Of a DNA stretch of 64,000 nucleotides, positions 1 to 9,576 are shown in pieces (the stretch's first letter is position 1; each line of letters begins with the position of its first letter). Source of the DNA: Leishmania infantum JPCM5 (taxonomy: Eukaryota; Euglenozoa; Kinetoplastea; Trypanosomatida; Trypanosomatidae); the NCBI RefSeq assembly GCF_000002875.2, contig NC_009416.2, positions 1,240,001-1,304,000 of the forward strand, in the 5' to 3' direction. Under the pieces are notes generated by a model. That model did not search any database and was not told the DNA's origin. It was given only the letters and a program-made list of their open reading frames with translations. Both the position numbers and the translations under genes were made by a program.

Positions 1-363
1 ACCGTTGACAAGGCTGCCGCAGCGGAGTTTCAGCGGCGGGTCGAGAGCGCCTGTGTGTTCCACAACTGCTCTACTCGCTTCGCTGACGGGTTCAGGTTCG
101 GCCTCGGTGCGGAGGTGGGCATCAGCACCGCCCGCATTCACGCTCGCGGCCCAGTCGGTGTTGAGGGACTGCTGACCCAAAAATGGGTCTTGAAGCCGAT
201 GACGTCGTCGCCTCAGGCGACGGAGGACGGCGCCGCTGCAGCTGCGGCCAACGCGCCGTACGCGACGGTGGCGGAGTTCCAGAAGGGGCAGCGTGTCTTC
301 ACTCACAAAGATGTTACCCGAAAGCTTCAGGATGAGGCTGCAGGGCTGCGATTGCAGGCGTGA
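1..363 (+). CDS. Gamma-glutamyl-phosphate reductase / P5C synthetase, C-terminal end (5' partial)
   Basis: The reading frame is open from base 1 and stops with TGA at 361-363, leaving 120 residues; the 5' part lies outside the window. Seen: the C-terminal signature [20 protein letters not shown] followed by [14 protein letters not shown], which is the hallmark end of the ProA / P5CS reductase fold. The enzyme family reduces gamma-glutamyl phosphate with NADPH to glutamate semialdehyde in proline synthesis. The catalytic cysteine region lies upstream and is not visible. After the signature there is a tail of about 60 residues with an Ala run and the motif [10 protein letters not shown], which resembles the YTHKD tail of eukaryotic bifunctional P5CS more than bacterial ProA. 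Whether a glutamate 5-kinase domain is fused upstream cannot be seen. Identity as a reductase is secure; the choice between stand-alone and bifunctional enzyme is inference. Confidence 0.85.
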   Translation, partial: TVDKAAAAEFQRRVESACVFHNCSTRFADGFRFGLGAEVGISTARIHARGPVGVEGLLTQKWVLKPMTSSPQATEDGAAAAAANAPYATVAEFQKGQRVFTHKDVTRKLQDEAAGLRLQA

Positions 364-1698
364 GCAAAGACACCACCGCCGCCGCCGCGGGGCTGTTCGA
401 TAGGTGTAACTTTCTCTCTCGTCACGCAACAGGTTGTGAGCGGAGTGGAGAGCGTGACGAGCCGCTGCTGTGTCGACGCTAGGTGCTGCGGTTTTCGCTT
501 GCCATATCGCTCGTGTCTTGATGGTGCTTTTATTTGCGTATGCCTTTTCAGTGTTTCCTCCCGTAGTGCGTGTGCTTGTGCCCCACAGCCGCGGATACAA
601 CGCGGTGCGCGATTCCTGCTTCGCTTGCCTGCCGGCAGCCCTCCTGTACGTGTCTTTGTACCTGACGGCGCACCGACATTCAGCCTAGCCAAGCCACTTG
701 TAGGTAAGCGCTCGCTGCCTTATCGCCTTATCGCTTCTTCACCATCATTGATCATCGCACGCACAAGCGCACACAGCGCCAAGAAAAGCAGAAAGAAAGG
801 AAGTACACCGTGTTGCAGTCGCCCTGCTGGACGCATTGCATGCGTGAATTCAGCCCATCCTGATGCGTGCGCACTCACACGCCAATAGCAGCAGAGCATG
901 GCCTCTGCGCATCTGAGCTGTCCCCATAAGAGATCTGTGCGCTGCCGTATGCTCATGCTGCTGATGGTATGCGCATAGGCAGACTATCCAATGACCAAGC
1001 CGCCGCCACTATCGAGCCGAGCACAACATACACGGTCTTCAGCCGTAATCGACCCGTGGCTCGCAGGCTGAGCGTTTATGTGTCAGCTTCGTATACCCAA
1101 CACAATCATGCCTGTCACCCAACCCCTCCTTCCTGGGTATTTGGCTGCTTCTTCCACCGCCGCTCCGCCTCTCACCCCATGCACGCTCATCGCCTCTGTT
1201 CTCATTCGCGTGTCTTTCTCGGTGCTTGCGTGTTCGTTGTCCTCCCCCTCCCGCCTCAGCGCCTATGACACGCGTGCATGTAAATTTGTTTTGATCCTTC
1301 TTCCGGAAAAAGAGAGAGAAAACAGATCAAGCAGGCAAAGAAGCGGGCGTCCTCACGACTCGATAGCCCTTCCCTCCCTGATCCCTCGGCCCCACCGCGC
1401 CCACACACGGCAGCAGCACCAGCGCCTTCTTTCTTTTCTCCTCCTCCCCGCACCATTACAGACGAACACACGGCACTCGCCGTCGCCCTCCTCGTGCGCG
1501 CGTGGATCACCTTCCGCACTCTGCATCCTGTAGCGGCAGCGTCGCCCATTCGCCACGGCCTATTACGCCTCCCCCTCTCTCTTCCTTTGTCTCACCGAGA
1601 GACACGCACGGAAGAGGGAGGGAAGACAGGAGCGGCGGAGCAAACAACAACGGTGAAGGCTTTATGCTCGTGCCGTTCTCTTCGGCGAGCTGCTTGAC
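364..1698. other. Intergenic region between P5CS-type gene and TPR/IQ gene
   Basis: No convincing gene. It holds the 3' UTR of the upstream gene and the processing signals of the next one. It is pyrimidine-rich on the + strand, with tracts near 1114-1260, 1364-1460 and 1568-1597. Short open frames here have biased, low-complexity translations and are not supported. Confidence 0.7.
1568..1599 (+). promoter_or_regulatory. Likely trans-splice acceptor for TPR/IQ gene
   Basis: A strong C/T tract is followed by AG at 1598-1599, 99 nt before the ATG at 1699. This is the usual arrangement for spliced-leader addition in trypanosomatids. The exact site is predicted from sequence only. Confidence 0.5.
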
Positions 1699-4600
1699 AT
1701 GACATCCATGGTACGCCACTACTCTCTTTCCAATCCGCCGCCGCTCGAGGGCGCGCTGGATGGCCGCGAGACGGCGCACGAGGCGGAGATACTGGAGGTG
1801 CAAGCTCTCCAGGCGGAGCGTGATGGCGAATGCGGGCGCGATATACTGCTCATGGAGCGCGCGCTGCAGATTCGCTGCCACCTGGTGAACCGACTGCGCG
1901 AGAAATGGGCCAATGCTGCGTCAGGGACGGGCTCGCCGTCGGCCGCCGGCGCTCATCGCGTGTCTGTCCTCGCTAATGCGGATGCGGTGGGCAAAGAAGA
2001 GCTTCTTTTGGAGTATCAGGCCCAATGTGGTGAGCTCTACGACGCGGCCGAGCGCCTGGTGGTTCGCTGCAACGGGCTCGGTGTCGAGCATTTTAAGCGA
2101 GGCGCATTCTCGGAAGCCAGCCCACTGCTCGAGTATGCGATGCAGCTAACGGAGGATGGGGCGTACCCGCTGTGCGAGGTCGATGAGCGACGGCGGCACT
2201 TGCGCGGGGTCACGCTCAACAACCTCGGCTGCATGGAGCGCCGCCGCGGCCACTTCTCCGAGGCACTACAGTACATGAAGTCGTCGATGGAGATGACCGG
2301 GGTCGAGTCACCTGTGGCATACATGAACACCAGCGCTATTCTTATCCAGCTAAGGCTCAGCGACGAGGCGGTGCGCATGGCGGAGCGCTCCATCGAGCTA
2401 CTTTACCAAACACCCGAAGACCCGTCGCTGCTGGCAGTGGCGCATCACAACCTGGCCATGGCACTCGAGCCGGTCGATCCGGCACGGTGCTTGGAGGAGT
2501 ATGCGCTAGCATACCGGACGGCCTGCTCCACGCTGGGCCCGGAGAGCGAGACGAGTCTCTCTATTCTGCGCAGCTGGAGGAGGTATGAGGCGACACGCGT
2601 GCCCCCGGCAATGGGGGCGTTCTTCACGGCCGGTGATGGCGCTGCCGCATCTCGGCTACGTGGGCTCGCTGGTGCCGCGCCAACCAGGCATGCATACACT
2701 GCACCGCATCGCTTGCCTGCAACGATGCCGCGCACACACAACGGCAAGAGCGGTGCTGGCCCCCCGATGGACTTGATAGAGCTCTTTCCCCACCCTTTTC
2801 TGCCCAGCGCGTCCATCTCGTCCGCTCCGACGAAGACGCCGCGGGATGTGACGCCGATCTACCGCCCCGCAGTGGTGCCCCGTCGGCCTCTTGCCCCTAG
2901 ACCGCCGCCAGGCGTAACGGCAACCTCATCCAGTCGCAGTCGTGAGCCACAGTCGCAGCCGCGCCACCAGCAGCAAGAGCAGCACCGACAGCCGCGGCGT
3001 CAGTATGGGACGGAGAAGGTGATGCGTTCCTCGCCACCAGCCTCCCGCACTGCGGTGGCGGCTCCACGACCGCCACCCGCCAACCGGGCGAGCGAGCTTG
3101 CGGTGGCAGCCGGCAGCGGCCGCGTCGCCGCTTCAATGACGCCGTCGCCCCCGCCCTCTCGCCAGAGGCAAACGACCGCCCACCGGCGCTACTCGCCTAC
3201 CACACCAGCGCAAGAGTCGTCACGGAAGTCACCGCCGCGTACAGACACCCGTCAGCAACGCTTGCCGATGCAAAAGAGGACTGCGGATGCATGCCTAACC
3301 GCTAGCGGGCCACGAAAGCGGGAGAAGAGCACATCCCACTACGCCAGTGACCGACTCACAACGCAGGCATCGTCCACCGCGCTGTTGTCTTCCCCTGTGC
3401 AGTCACCAGGACGCGGGCCACGTCGCCCCATAAAGGAGAGCGGCAGCAGCAACCATTCTCTCCCCATGCCACTGCCGCGAAACCTCCCGCCATTGCAGAC
3501 CGCCGTCGCTGCGGAGCCGCCTGCGGTGGCGCCGAATCCGTCGTACTCCCGCTCGTTGCACGACGCAAAGACGAATGCGTCGCTCCCACCCACCTCAGCG
3601 TCGCTTTCCCTCACGTCAGATCCGCTGACGTTTCTGCAGAATCGACTCGAAATTCTGCTTCAAGACGAAGAAGAGCTGGAGCACAAGTACGCTCAAGCGA
3701 CAGTGATTCAGCGGTACTACCGCGGTCACCTGGCCCATCGTCGCGTGGCAGCACTCCGAGCCACACGCGCGAGTTATGCACGGCTCGCCCAGCTGCGCCG
3801 CCATATGGCAGCACGTTGCATTCAGCGAGCGTTTCGGCGCCACCGCCGCCACAGCCGCTACCCTCTTGCAGCTGATCAGCTGGGCCGCTACGCAGCAGCC
3901 GGAGGCCGACGCGGTGCCCAGCACCAAGCGGCTACGCAGCTGCAGCGAATTGCGCGCGGTTGGTTGGCACGGCGTCACTACGCGCAGCTGCGCAAGTACA
4001 CATGTGAGAGTCCAGCAGCCGCAACTCGCATCCAGCGCTGGATTCGCGCACTGCAAGCGCGACGCCACTACGCAGCCTTGCTCACCGCAAAGGCACAGCA
4101 GGAGGCCGTGGCGCTTGAGCACGAACGTCGTCAGTACGCGGCGACTCGCATTCAAGGCCAGTGGCTCACCCACCTGCAGCGCAGAGCATGCCAGGCGGCC
4201 CTGCGCAACCGTATGATGGCACGTGCCGCCGAGGATGCCCGATGTCGCATGAGGGCGGCTATCATCATCCAGTCAGCATGGCGAGGGTATCAGGCGCGCC
4301 GGCTCTATCAAGACACGTACTTGCGCACCTCCCAGCTGCGCACGGCCCGGCTGGAGTACGAGCGCCGTCGTCAGGCTGCTGTGCGACTTCAGGCATTTGG
4401 GCGGATGCTCATAGCCAGGCAGCACGCAACTCCGCTGCTGACGGTCGCCCGCTTTCGAGCAGCGGCTGAGATTCGAACCCGCAGCCACGAAGGGCAGGCC
4501 GCTATTAAGATTCAGTGTGCCTACCGTCGCCACGTGGCTCGTCGAGTGTGTGCCACCAAGCGTGCAGCGCGCAAGAAGCAAATTAGTCAGGACCTAGTGC

Positions 4601-7600
4601 AGGTGCGCACCGCAACTGTGCAACGTGCGGGACGAGGCTACATGGCGCGGAAAGATGTAGGGAGAAAGATGTCAGCGGTGCAGGCTGAGGCAGAGCGGTA
4701 CGAGCGCCGTCTGCTGGCTTTGAAGCAGAAAGAGCTGGGGGCTGCACGCGCCGTCGCGCTGGCATCTCAGCTCAATATCTCCTCACTACGCGAATGCGAA
4801 GGTGAGCAGCGGCGCATGCTTGCGCGCGCGGAGCAGCAGCAATGGCACGACATGCTCACACAGTGCAACGCACTCTTAGCGTCGACAAAGGAGACTGAGG
4901 TAAAGCAAGAGGCGATGAAGGCGATTTCGTCAGTGGCCTTACACGGCTTTTCCCGCATCATCAAGGCGAAGAAGCAGCGAGCCCATCGCCAAGAGGCGCG
5001 CGACGCCTACCTGGACCAGTGCGCGGCAGAGGATGCCGAGGCACATAAGGAGGCGAGCGCGCGCGTGATAACTGACTTCATGCGTAGCGCCGCCGCGCGC
5101 AGCACCTTGCGTAGCCTATCCAAGACGATGAGTTCGTACAACGACGCTCGTGCGATGCAGGAGGAGGATGATAAGACGCCTGCGGCTGCGACGACGGATG
5201 AGGCGGCCCCGAAGCGCCCGCTCACGGCGGAGCAGATTGCGGCTGAGCGTGCTGAGCTGGACCGGCTGGAGCGCGAGCTGCTGGCCTCTGAGGCCACGGC
5301 GGCCCCGAAGCGCCCGCTCACGGCGGAGCAGATTGCGGCTGAGCGCGCTGAGCTGGACCGGCTGGAGCGCGAGGAGCTGCTGGCCTCTGAGGCCACGGCG
5401 GCCCCGAAGCGCCCGCTCACGGCGGAGCAGATTGCGGCTGAGCGCGCTGAGCTGGACCGGCTGGAGCGCGAGGAGCTGCTGGCCTCTGAGGCCACGGCGG
5501 CCCCGAAGCGCCCGCTCACGGCGGAGCAGATTGCGGCTGAGCGCGCTGAGCTGGACCGGCTGGAGCGCGAGGAGCTGCTGGGTGAGAGAGATACCACAAG
5601 CGCGTACGAGGAAGAGCGACCTCCAGCTGCTGATGAGTCTTTCACTTCGGCAGATGCATCTGTTAGTGCCAGTGCTTTGGCAGATGTGATGCTTGCTCGT
5701 CTGAAGGCCATCTGGCAGGCCGAGTTGGCGGCAGAGAAGCAGCGCCGCCAACAACGCGAGGATCTACATCGGGCTATCTTCGAACACAGGCAGCAGCGCA
5801 TCGCAGCCGCCGAGGAGGGAGAGGAGCTTTCTCCCTATCGTATTAACCGGGTGCACCTGCAGATGCCCTCCTCGGCTGCGCCGAAGAAGGCACTCCCGTC
5901 GCCGGCAGAATTGCCCACAACTATGGGGAATAAGTACCGTCAGGAGCGCGCTGCACAGGAGCGTGCTGCTGTACACTGCATCGAGCGCTACTTCATTGGC
6001 TGGGGCGCCCGAAAGCACCTGAGGGCGTTGCTACGCGTGCTGGATGAGTATCTCAGTGCCCTGCAGGACTTTGACCGTCACGAGGGGCCCGTGCTTACCT
6101 TCGTGCGGCTCCGCGAAGTACTAGCCCGTTACCCAGACTTGCAAACGCGTGTTTCGCAGCTGCCCGTTTCCCTATCCCCTCCTGAATGTGCCGCCATTGA
6201 AGATGTAAACTCATCAGCTTCACCAGCAATATCAATAACCTCGAGGAAAACTCTGAAAGGCTTTTCCCGCATCAAGGCGAAGAAGCAGCGAGCCCATCGC
6301 CAAGAGGCGCGCGACGCCTACCTGGACCAGTGCGCGGCAGAGGATGCCGAGGCACATAAGGAGGCGAGCGCGCGCGTGATAACTGACTTCATGCGTAGCG
6401 CCGCCGCGCGCAGCACCTTGCGTAGCCTATCCAAGACGATGAGTTCGTACAACGACGCTCGTGCGATGCAGGAGGAGGATGATAAGACGCCTGCGGCTGC
6501 GACGACGGATGAGGCGGCCCCGAAGCGCCCGCTCACGGCGGAGCAGATTGCGGCTGAGCGTGCTGAGCTGGACCGGCTGGAGCGCGAGCTGCTGGCCTCT
6601 GAGGCCACGGCGGCCCCGAAGCGCCCGCTCACGGCGGAGCAGATTGCGGCTGAGCGCGCTGAGCTGGACCGGCTGGAGCGCGAGCTGCTGGCCTCTGAGG
6701 CCACGGCGGCCCCGAAGCGCCCGCTCACGGCGGAGCAGATTGCGGCTGAGCGTGCTGAGCTGGACCGGCTGGAGCGCGGGGAGAGAGATGTCGATGCAGG
6801 GGAGATGAAAGCGTCGCCGCTCTTGGCGTCCGAGCAGCTGCTCGCAGAAGGTGCAGTGATTGGCCATCTTGAACGCTGGGAACAAATAGGCTTCGATGAC
6901 GGAGCGAGACATCCTCCACGACGACTGACCGAACAGCAGTTTGTGGTGGAGCGCTTGGCCTTGGACCAGCTGGACCACGTAAAGCAGGTGGCAACGGAGC
7001 GCGGAAGGCCGGACCGACCGAGCTGCGTGGAGCAAAAAATGTTGAGCGCAGCTGCACTTTATGCGCAGAGGGTGCAGGAGGAGCGTTGCAGCGCTGATTC
7101 TGCGCACACCTCGACGCCATCATCGGTGAGGACATTCGAGCCACGGCAGCTGGAAGGCCTCACCAGCAGCGAGGCGGGTGGTCGCTTGTGGGTGTTTGCC
7201 AAGGCCATCCGAGACAAGAAGGACCTACGCCAACGGCAAGCTGCCCGTGACGCTTATCTGCAAGAGATGCACAATGAAAATGCCATTGGTACAGACGAGG
7301 AGGAGAAGCAGCAGGAGGAGCGCGCACCGACGCCCTCTTCGGGCGCAAGTACGTGGCGGCGCTGCAGCAATGAGGCTAGCGGCGACGATAGAGAGATGGT
7401 GAACCAGGAGGCGTTGTGCCAACTGTACCATCAAGAGCGCCGATCCTTCGCCTCCTCGCTTGTAGGCGGCTTTGTTGATATCATCAAGGCGAAGAAGCAG
7501 CGAGCCCATCGCCAAGAGGCGCGCGACGCCTACCTGGACCAGTGCGCGGCAGAGGATGCCGAGGCACATAAGGAGGCGAGCGCGCGCGTGATAACTGACT

Positions 7601-9576
7601 TCATGCGTAGCGCCGCCGCGCGCAGCACCTTGCGTAGCCTATCCAAGACGATGAGTTCGTACAACGACGCTCGTGCGATGCAGGAGGAGGATGATAAGAC
7701 GCCTGCGGCTGCGACGACGGATGAGGCGGCCCCGAAGCGCCCGCTCACGGCGGAGCAGATTGCGGCTGAGCGTGCTGAGCTGGACCGGCTGGAGCGCGAG
7801 CTGCTGGCCTCTGAGGCCACGGCGGCCCCGAAGCGCCCGCTCACGGCGGAGCAGATTGCGGCTGAGCGTGCTGAGCTGGACCGGCTGGAGCGCGAGCTGC
7901 TGGCCTCTGAGGCCACGGCGGCCCCGAAGCGCCCGCTCACGGCGGAGCAGATTGCGGCTGAGCGCGCTGAGCTGGACCGGCTGGAGCGCGAGCTGCTGGC
8001 CTCTGAGGCCACGGCGGCCCCGAAGCGCCCGCTCACGGCGGAGCAGATTGCGGCTGAGCGTGCTGAGCTGGACCGGCTGGAGCGCGGGGAGAGAGATGTC
8101 GATGCAGGGGAGATGAAAGCGTCGCCGCTCTTGGCGTCCGAGCAGCTGCTCGCAGAAGGTGCAGTGATTGGCCATCTTGAACGCTGGGAACAAATAGGCT
8201 TCGATGACGGAGCGAGACATCCTCCACGACGACTGACCGAACAGCAGTTTGTGGTGGAGCGCTTGGCCTTGGACCAGCTGGACCACGTAAAGCAGGTGGC
8301 AACGGAGCGCGGAAGGCCGGACCGACCGAGCTGCGTGGAGCAAAAAATGTTGAGCGCAGCTGCACTTTATGCGCAGAGGGTGCAGGAGGAGCGTTGCAGC
8401 GCTGATTCTGCGCACACCTCGACGCCATCATCGGTGAGGACATTCGAGCCACGGCAGCTGGAAGGCCTCACCAGCAGCGAGGCGGGTGGTCGCTTGTGGG
8501 TGTTTGCCAAGGCCATCCGAGACAAGAAGGACCTACGCCAACGGCAAGCTGCCCGTGACGCTTATCTGCAAGAGATGCACAATGAAAATGCCATTGGTAC
8601 AGACGAGGAGGAGAAGCAGCAGGAGGAGCGCGCACCGACGCCCTCTTCGGGCGCAAGTACGTGGCGGCGCTGCAGCAATGAGGCTAGCGGCGACGATAGA
8701 GAGATGGTGAACCAGGAGGCGTTGTGCCAACTGTACCATCAAGAGCGCCGATCCTTCGCCTCCTCGCTTGTAGGCGGCTTTGTTGATATCATCAAGGCGA
8801 AGAAGCAGCGAGCCCATCGCCAAGAGGCGCGCGACGCCTACCTGGACCAGTGCGCGGCAGAGGATGCCGAGGCACATAAGGAGGCGAGCGCGCGCGTGAT
8901 AACTGACTTCATGCGTAGCGCCGCCGCGCGCAGCACCTTGCGTAGCCTATCCAAGACGATGAGTTCGTACAACGACGCTCGTGCGATGCAGGAGGAGGAT
9001 GATAAGATGCCTGCGGCTCCGACGACGGATGATGGCAGCGGTGAGGGTGCGTACGCAACCTCTGCCGAGTTGTGTGAGCACTCCCCTTGGTCTGCGGCTC
9101 TCAGAATCCAGCGCTTCTTCAGGGGCGTGCAGGCAAGGCGTCGAGTGCGAGTACTGCAAGAGGCATACCGTGCCTACCTCGAGGAGGAGCTTGCAGTAGA
9201 GGAGCTACTCTACTCAGCGGCGGTTACCATTCAGTGCTTGTACCGAGGCCATCTGGCGCGTCGGCAGGCGGCCATGGTCATTGTGCAGCGTGATCTCTAC
9301 CTGCTGTCACTCCAGGAGGAGGATGGGTCAGGTGCGGATTCGAAGCGCGAAGAAGGGAGTGATGCGCCCTTGCCAGCAGTTCTATCGTTTCTTGCTTCCT
9401 CACCGAAGATTGTCGCTGGCGGCGGGGCCGAGGCAGCGGCGACTCGCTCCTTCACCCCACGCCGCTCTTCCTCGTCATCCTATACTGGTCTGCGCGAAGT
9501 TGCCAGCACAGCCATCGTGACCGAGGTGAATGAGGCGGACGAGGCAGCGCTGGATCAGCTTTTGCATCGCCCCTGA
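1699..9576 (+). CDS. Giant TPR and IQ-motif protein with amplified coiled-coil repeats
   Basis: 2625 residues from the first ATG after the likely acceptor. Residues about 115-300 contain tetratricopeptide-like helical pairs (for example LNNLGCMERRRGHFSEALQY). Residues about 330-640 are a low-complexity Pro/Ser/Arg linker. Residues about 665-985 carry roughly nine IQ motifs (for example ATVIQRYYRGHLAHRR and AAIIIQSAWRGYQARR), which are calmodulin or light-chain binding sites. Residues about 1085-2440 are a repeat region: four copies of a block beginning IKAKKQRAHRQEARDAYL and three arrays of a 32-33 residue charged unit with core PLTAEQIAAERAELDRLER. Further IQ motifs stand near 1425 (diverged), 2465 and 2510. 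The domain mix suggests a calmodulin-binding cytoskeletal or axonemal scaffold. I do not recognise a named orthologue, so the role is inference. The copies are near-identical at DNA level, so assembly collapse or expansion is possible. Confidence 0.9.
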   Translation: MTSMVRHYSLSNPPPLEGALDGRETAHEAEILEVQALQAERDGECGRDILLMERALQIRCHLVNRLREKWANAASGTGSPSAAGAHRVSVLANADAVGKEELLLEYQAQCGELYDAAERLVVRCNGLGVEHFKRGAFSEASPLLEYAMQLTEDGAYPLCEVDERRRHLRGVTLNNLGCMERRRGHFSEALQYMKSSMEMTGVESPVAYMNTSAILIQLRLSDEAVRMAERSIELLYQTPEDPSLLAVAHHNLAMALEPVDPARCLEEYALAYRTACSTLGPESETSLSILRSWRRYEATRVPPAMGAFFTAGDGAAASRLRGLAGAAPTRHAYTAPHRLPATMPRTHNGKSGAGPPMDLIELFPHPFLPSASISSAPTKTPRDVTPIYRPAVVPRRPLAPRPPPGVTATSSSRSREPQSQPRHQQQEQHRQPRRQYGTEKVMRSSPPASRTAVAAPRPPPANRASELAVAAGSGRVAASMTPSPPPSRQRQTTAHRRYSPTTPAQESSRKSPPRTDTRQQRLPMQKRTADACLTASGPRKREKSTSHYASDRLTTQASSTALLSSPVQSPGRGPRRPIKESGSSNHSLPMPLPRNLPPLQTAVAAEPPAVAPNPSYSRSLHDAKTNASLPPTSASLSLTSDPLTFLQNRLEILLQDEEELEHKYAQATVIQRYYRGHLAHRRVAALRATRASYARLAQLRRHMAARCIQRAFRRHRRHSRYPLAADQLGRYAAAGGRRGAQHQAATQLQRIARGWLARRHYAQLRKYTCESPAAATRIQRWIRALQARRHYAALLTAKAQQEAVALEHERRQYAATRIQGQWLTHLQRRACQAALRNRMMARAAEDARCRMRAAIIIQSAWRGYQARRLYQDTYLRTSQLRTARLEYERRRQAAVRLQAFGRMLIARQHATPLLTVARFRAAAEIRTRSHEGQAAIKIQCAYRRHVARRVCATKRAARKKQISQDLVQVRTATVQRAGRGYMARKDVGRKMSAVQAEAERYERRLLALKQKELGAARAVALASQLNISSLRECEGEQRRMLARAEQQQWHDMLTQCNALLASTKETEVKQEAMKAISSVALHGFSRIIKAKKQRAHRQEARDAYLDQCAAEDAEAHKEASARVITDFMRSAAARSTLRSLSKTMSSYNDARAMQEEDDKTPAAATTDEAAPKRPLTAEQIAAERAELDRLERELLASEATAAPKRPLTAEQIAAERAELDRLEREELLASEATAAPKRPLTAEQIAAERAELDRLEREELLASEATAAPKRPLTAEQIAAERAELDRLEREELLGERDTTSAYEEERPPAADESFTSADASVSASALADVMLARLKAIWQAELAAEKQRRQQREDLHRAIFEHRQQRIAAAEEGEELSPYRINRVHLQMPSSAAPKKALPSPAELPTTMGNKYRQERAAQERAAVHCIERYFIGWGARKHLRALLRVLDEYLSALQDFDRHEGPVLTFVRLREVLARYPDLQTRVSQLPVSLSPPECAAIEDVNSSASPAISITSRKTLKGFSRIKAKKQRAHRQEARDAYLDQCAAEDAEAHKEASARVITDFMRSAAARSTLRSLSKTMSSYNDARAMQEEDDKTPAAATTDEAAPKRPLTAEQIAAERAELDRLERELLASEATAAPKRPLTAEQIAAERAELDRLERELLASEATAAPKRPLTAEQIAAERAELDRLERGERDVDAGEMKASPLLASEQLLAEGAVIGHLERWEQIGFDDGARHPPRRLTEQQFVVERLALDQLDHVKQVATERGRPDRPSCVEQKMLSAAALYAQRVQEERCSADSAHTSTPSSVRTFEPRQLEGLTSSEAGGRLWVFAKAIRDKKDLRQRQAARDAYLQEMHNENAIGTDEEEKQQEERAPTPSSGASTWRRCSNEASGDDREMVNQEALCQLYHQERRSFASSLVGGFVDIIKAKKQRAHRQEARDAYLDQCAAEDAEAHKEASARVITDFMRSAAARSTLRSLSKTMSSYNDARAMQEEDDKTPAAATTDEAAPKRPLTAEQIAAERAELDRLERELLASEATAAPKRPLTAEQIAAERAELDRLERELLASEATAAPKRPLTAEQIAAERAELDRLERELLASEATAAPKRPLTAEQIAAERAELDRLERGERDVDAGEMKASPLLASEQLLAEGAVIGHLERWEQIGFDDGARHPPRRLTEQQFVVERLALDQLDHVKQVATERGRPDRPSCVEQKMLSAAALYAQRVQEERCSADSAHTSTPSSVRTFEPRQLEGLTSSEAGGRLWVFAKAIRDKKDLRQRQAARDAYLQEMHNENAIGTDEEEKQQEERAPTPSSGASTWRRCSNEASGDDREMVNQEALCQLYHQERRSFASSLVGGFVDIIKAKKQRAHRQEARDAYLDQCAAEDAEAHKEASARVITDFMRSAAARSTLRSLSKTMSSYNDARAMQEEDDKMPAAPTTDDGSGEGAYATSAELCEHSPWSAALRIQRFFRGVQARRRVRVLQEAYRAYLEEELAVEELLYSAAVTIQCLYRGHLARRQAAMVIVQRDLYLLSLQEEDGSGADSKREEGSDAPLPAVLSFLASSPKIVAGGGAEAAATRSFTPRRSSSSSYTGLREVASTAIVTEVNEADEAALDQLLHRP
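5203..5580 (+). repeat. Array 1 of the 32-33 residue charged repeat
   Basis: Four in-frame tandem copies of a 96-99 nt unit, starting at 5203, 5299, 5398 and 5497 (the last is shorter). Each encodes the core TAEQIAAERAELDRLERE. Copies 2-4 have an extra Glu (EELL rather than ELL). Nucleotide identity between copies is almost complete. Confidence 0.95.
6514..6777 (+). repeat. Array 2 of the 32 residue charged repeat
   Basis: Three in-frame copies starting at 6514, 6610 and 6706, the last truncated into the sequence GERDVDAGEM. The unit is the same as in array 1 but always has the ELL form. Array 2 has one 96-nt unit fewer than array 3, which explains why the spacing of the surrounding block is 1212 nt here and 1308 nt later. 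Confidence 0.95.
6772..9007 (+). repeat. In-frame 1308-nt tandem duplication inside the TPR/IQ gene
   Basis: Sequence from about 6772 to 7699 reappears at about 8080 to 9007 with a constant offset of 1308 nt and no difference that I noticed. The copies diverge at 7700 (C) versus 9008 (T). 1308 is divisible by 3, so the frame is kept. The shared KAKKQRAHR block occurs four times in the gene, with its TCAAGGCG start at 4961, 6272, 7484 and 8792. Confidence 0.9.
7726..8085 (+). repeat. Array 3 of the 32 residue charged repeat
   Basis: Four in-frame copies starting at 7726, 7822, 7918 and 8014, followed by the same GERDVDAGEM junction as array 2. It is part of the 1308-nt duplicated segment. Confidence 0.95.

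Noticed and set aside
5007..8036. Long antisense and alternative-frame ORFs across the IQ gene repeats
   Set aside because: They repeat with the arrays and arise because the repeat DNA is stop-free in several frames; the sense frame is continuous for 2625 codons.
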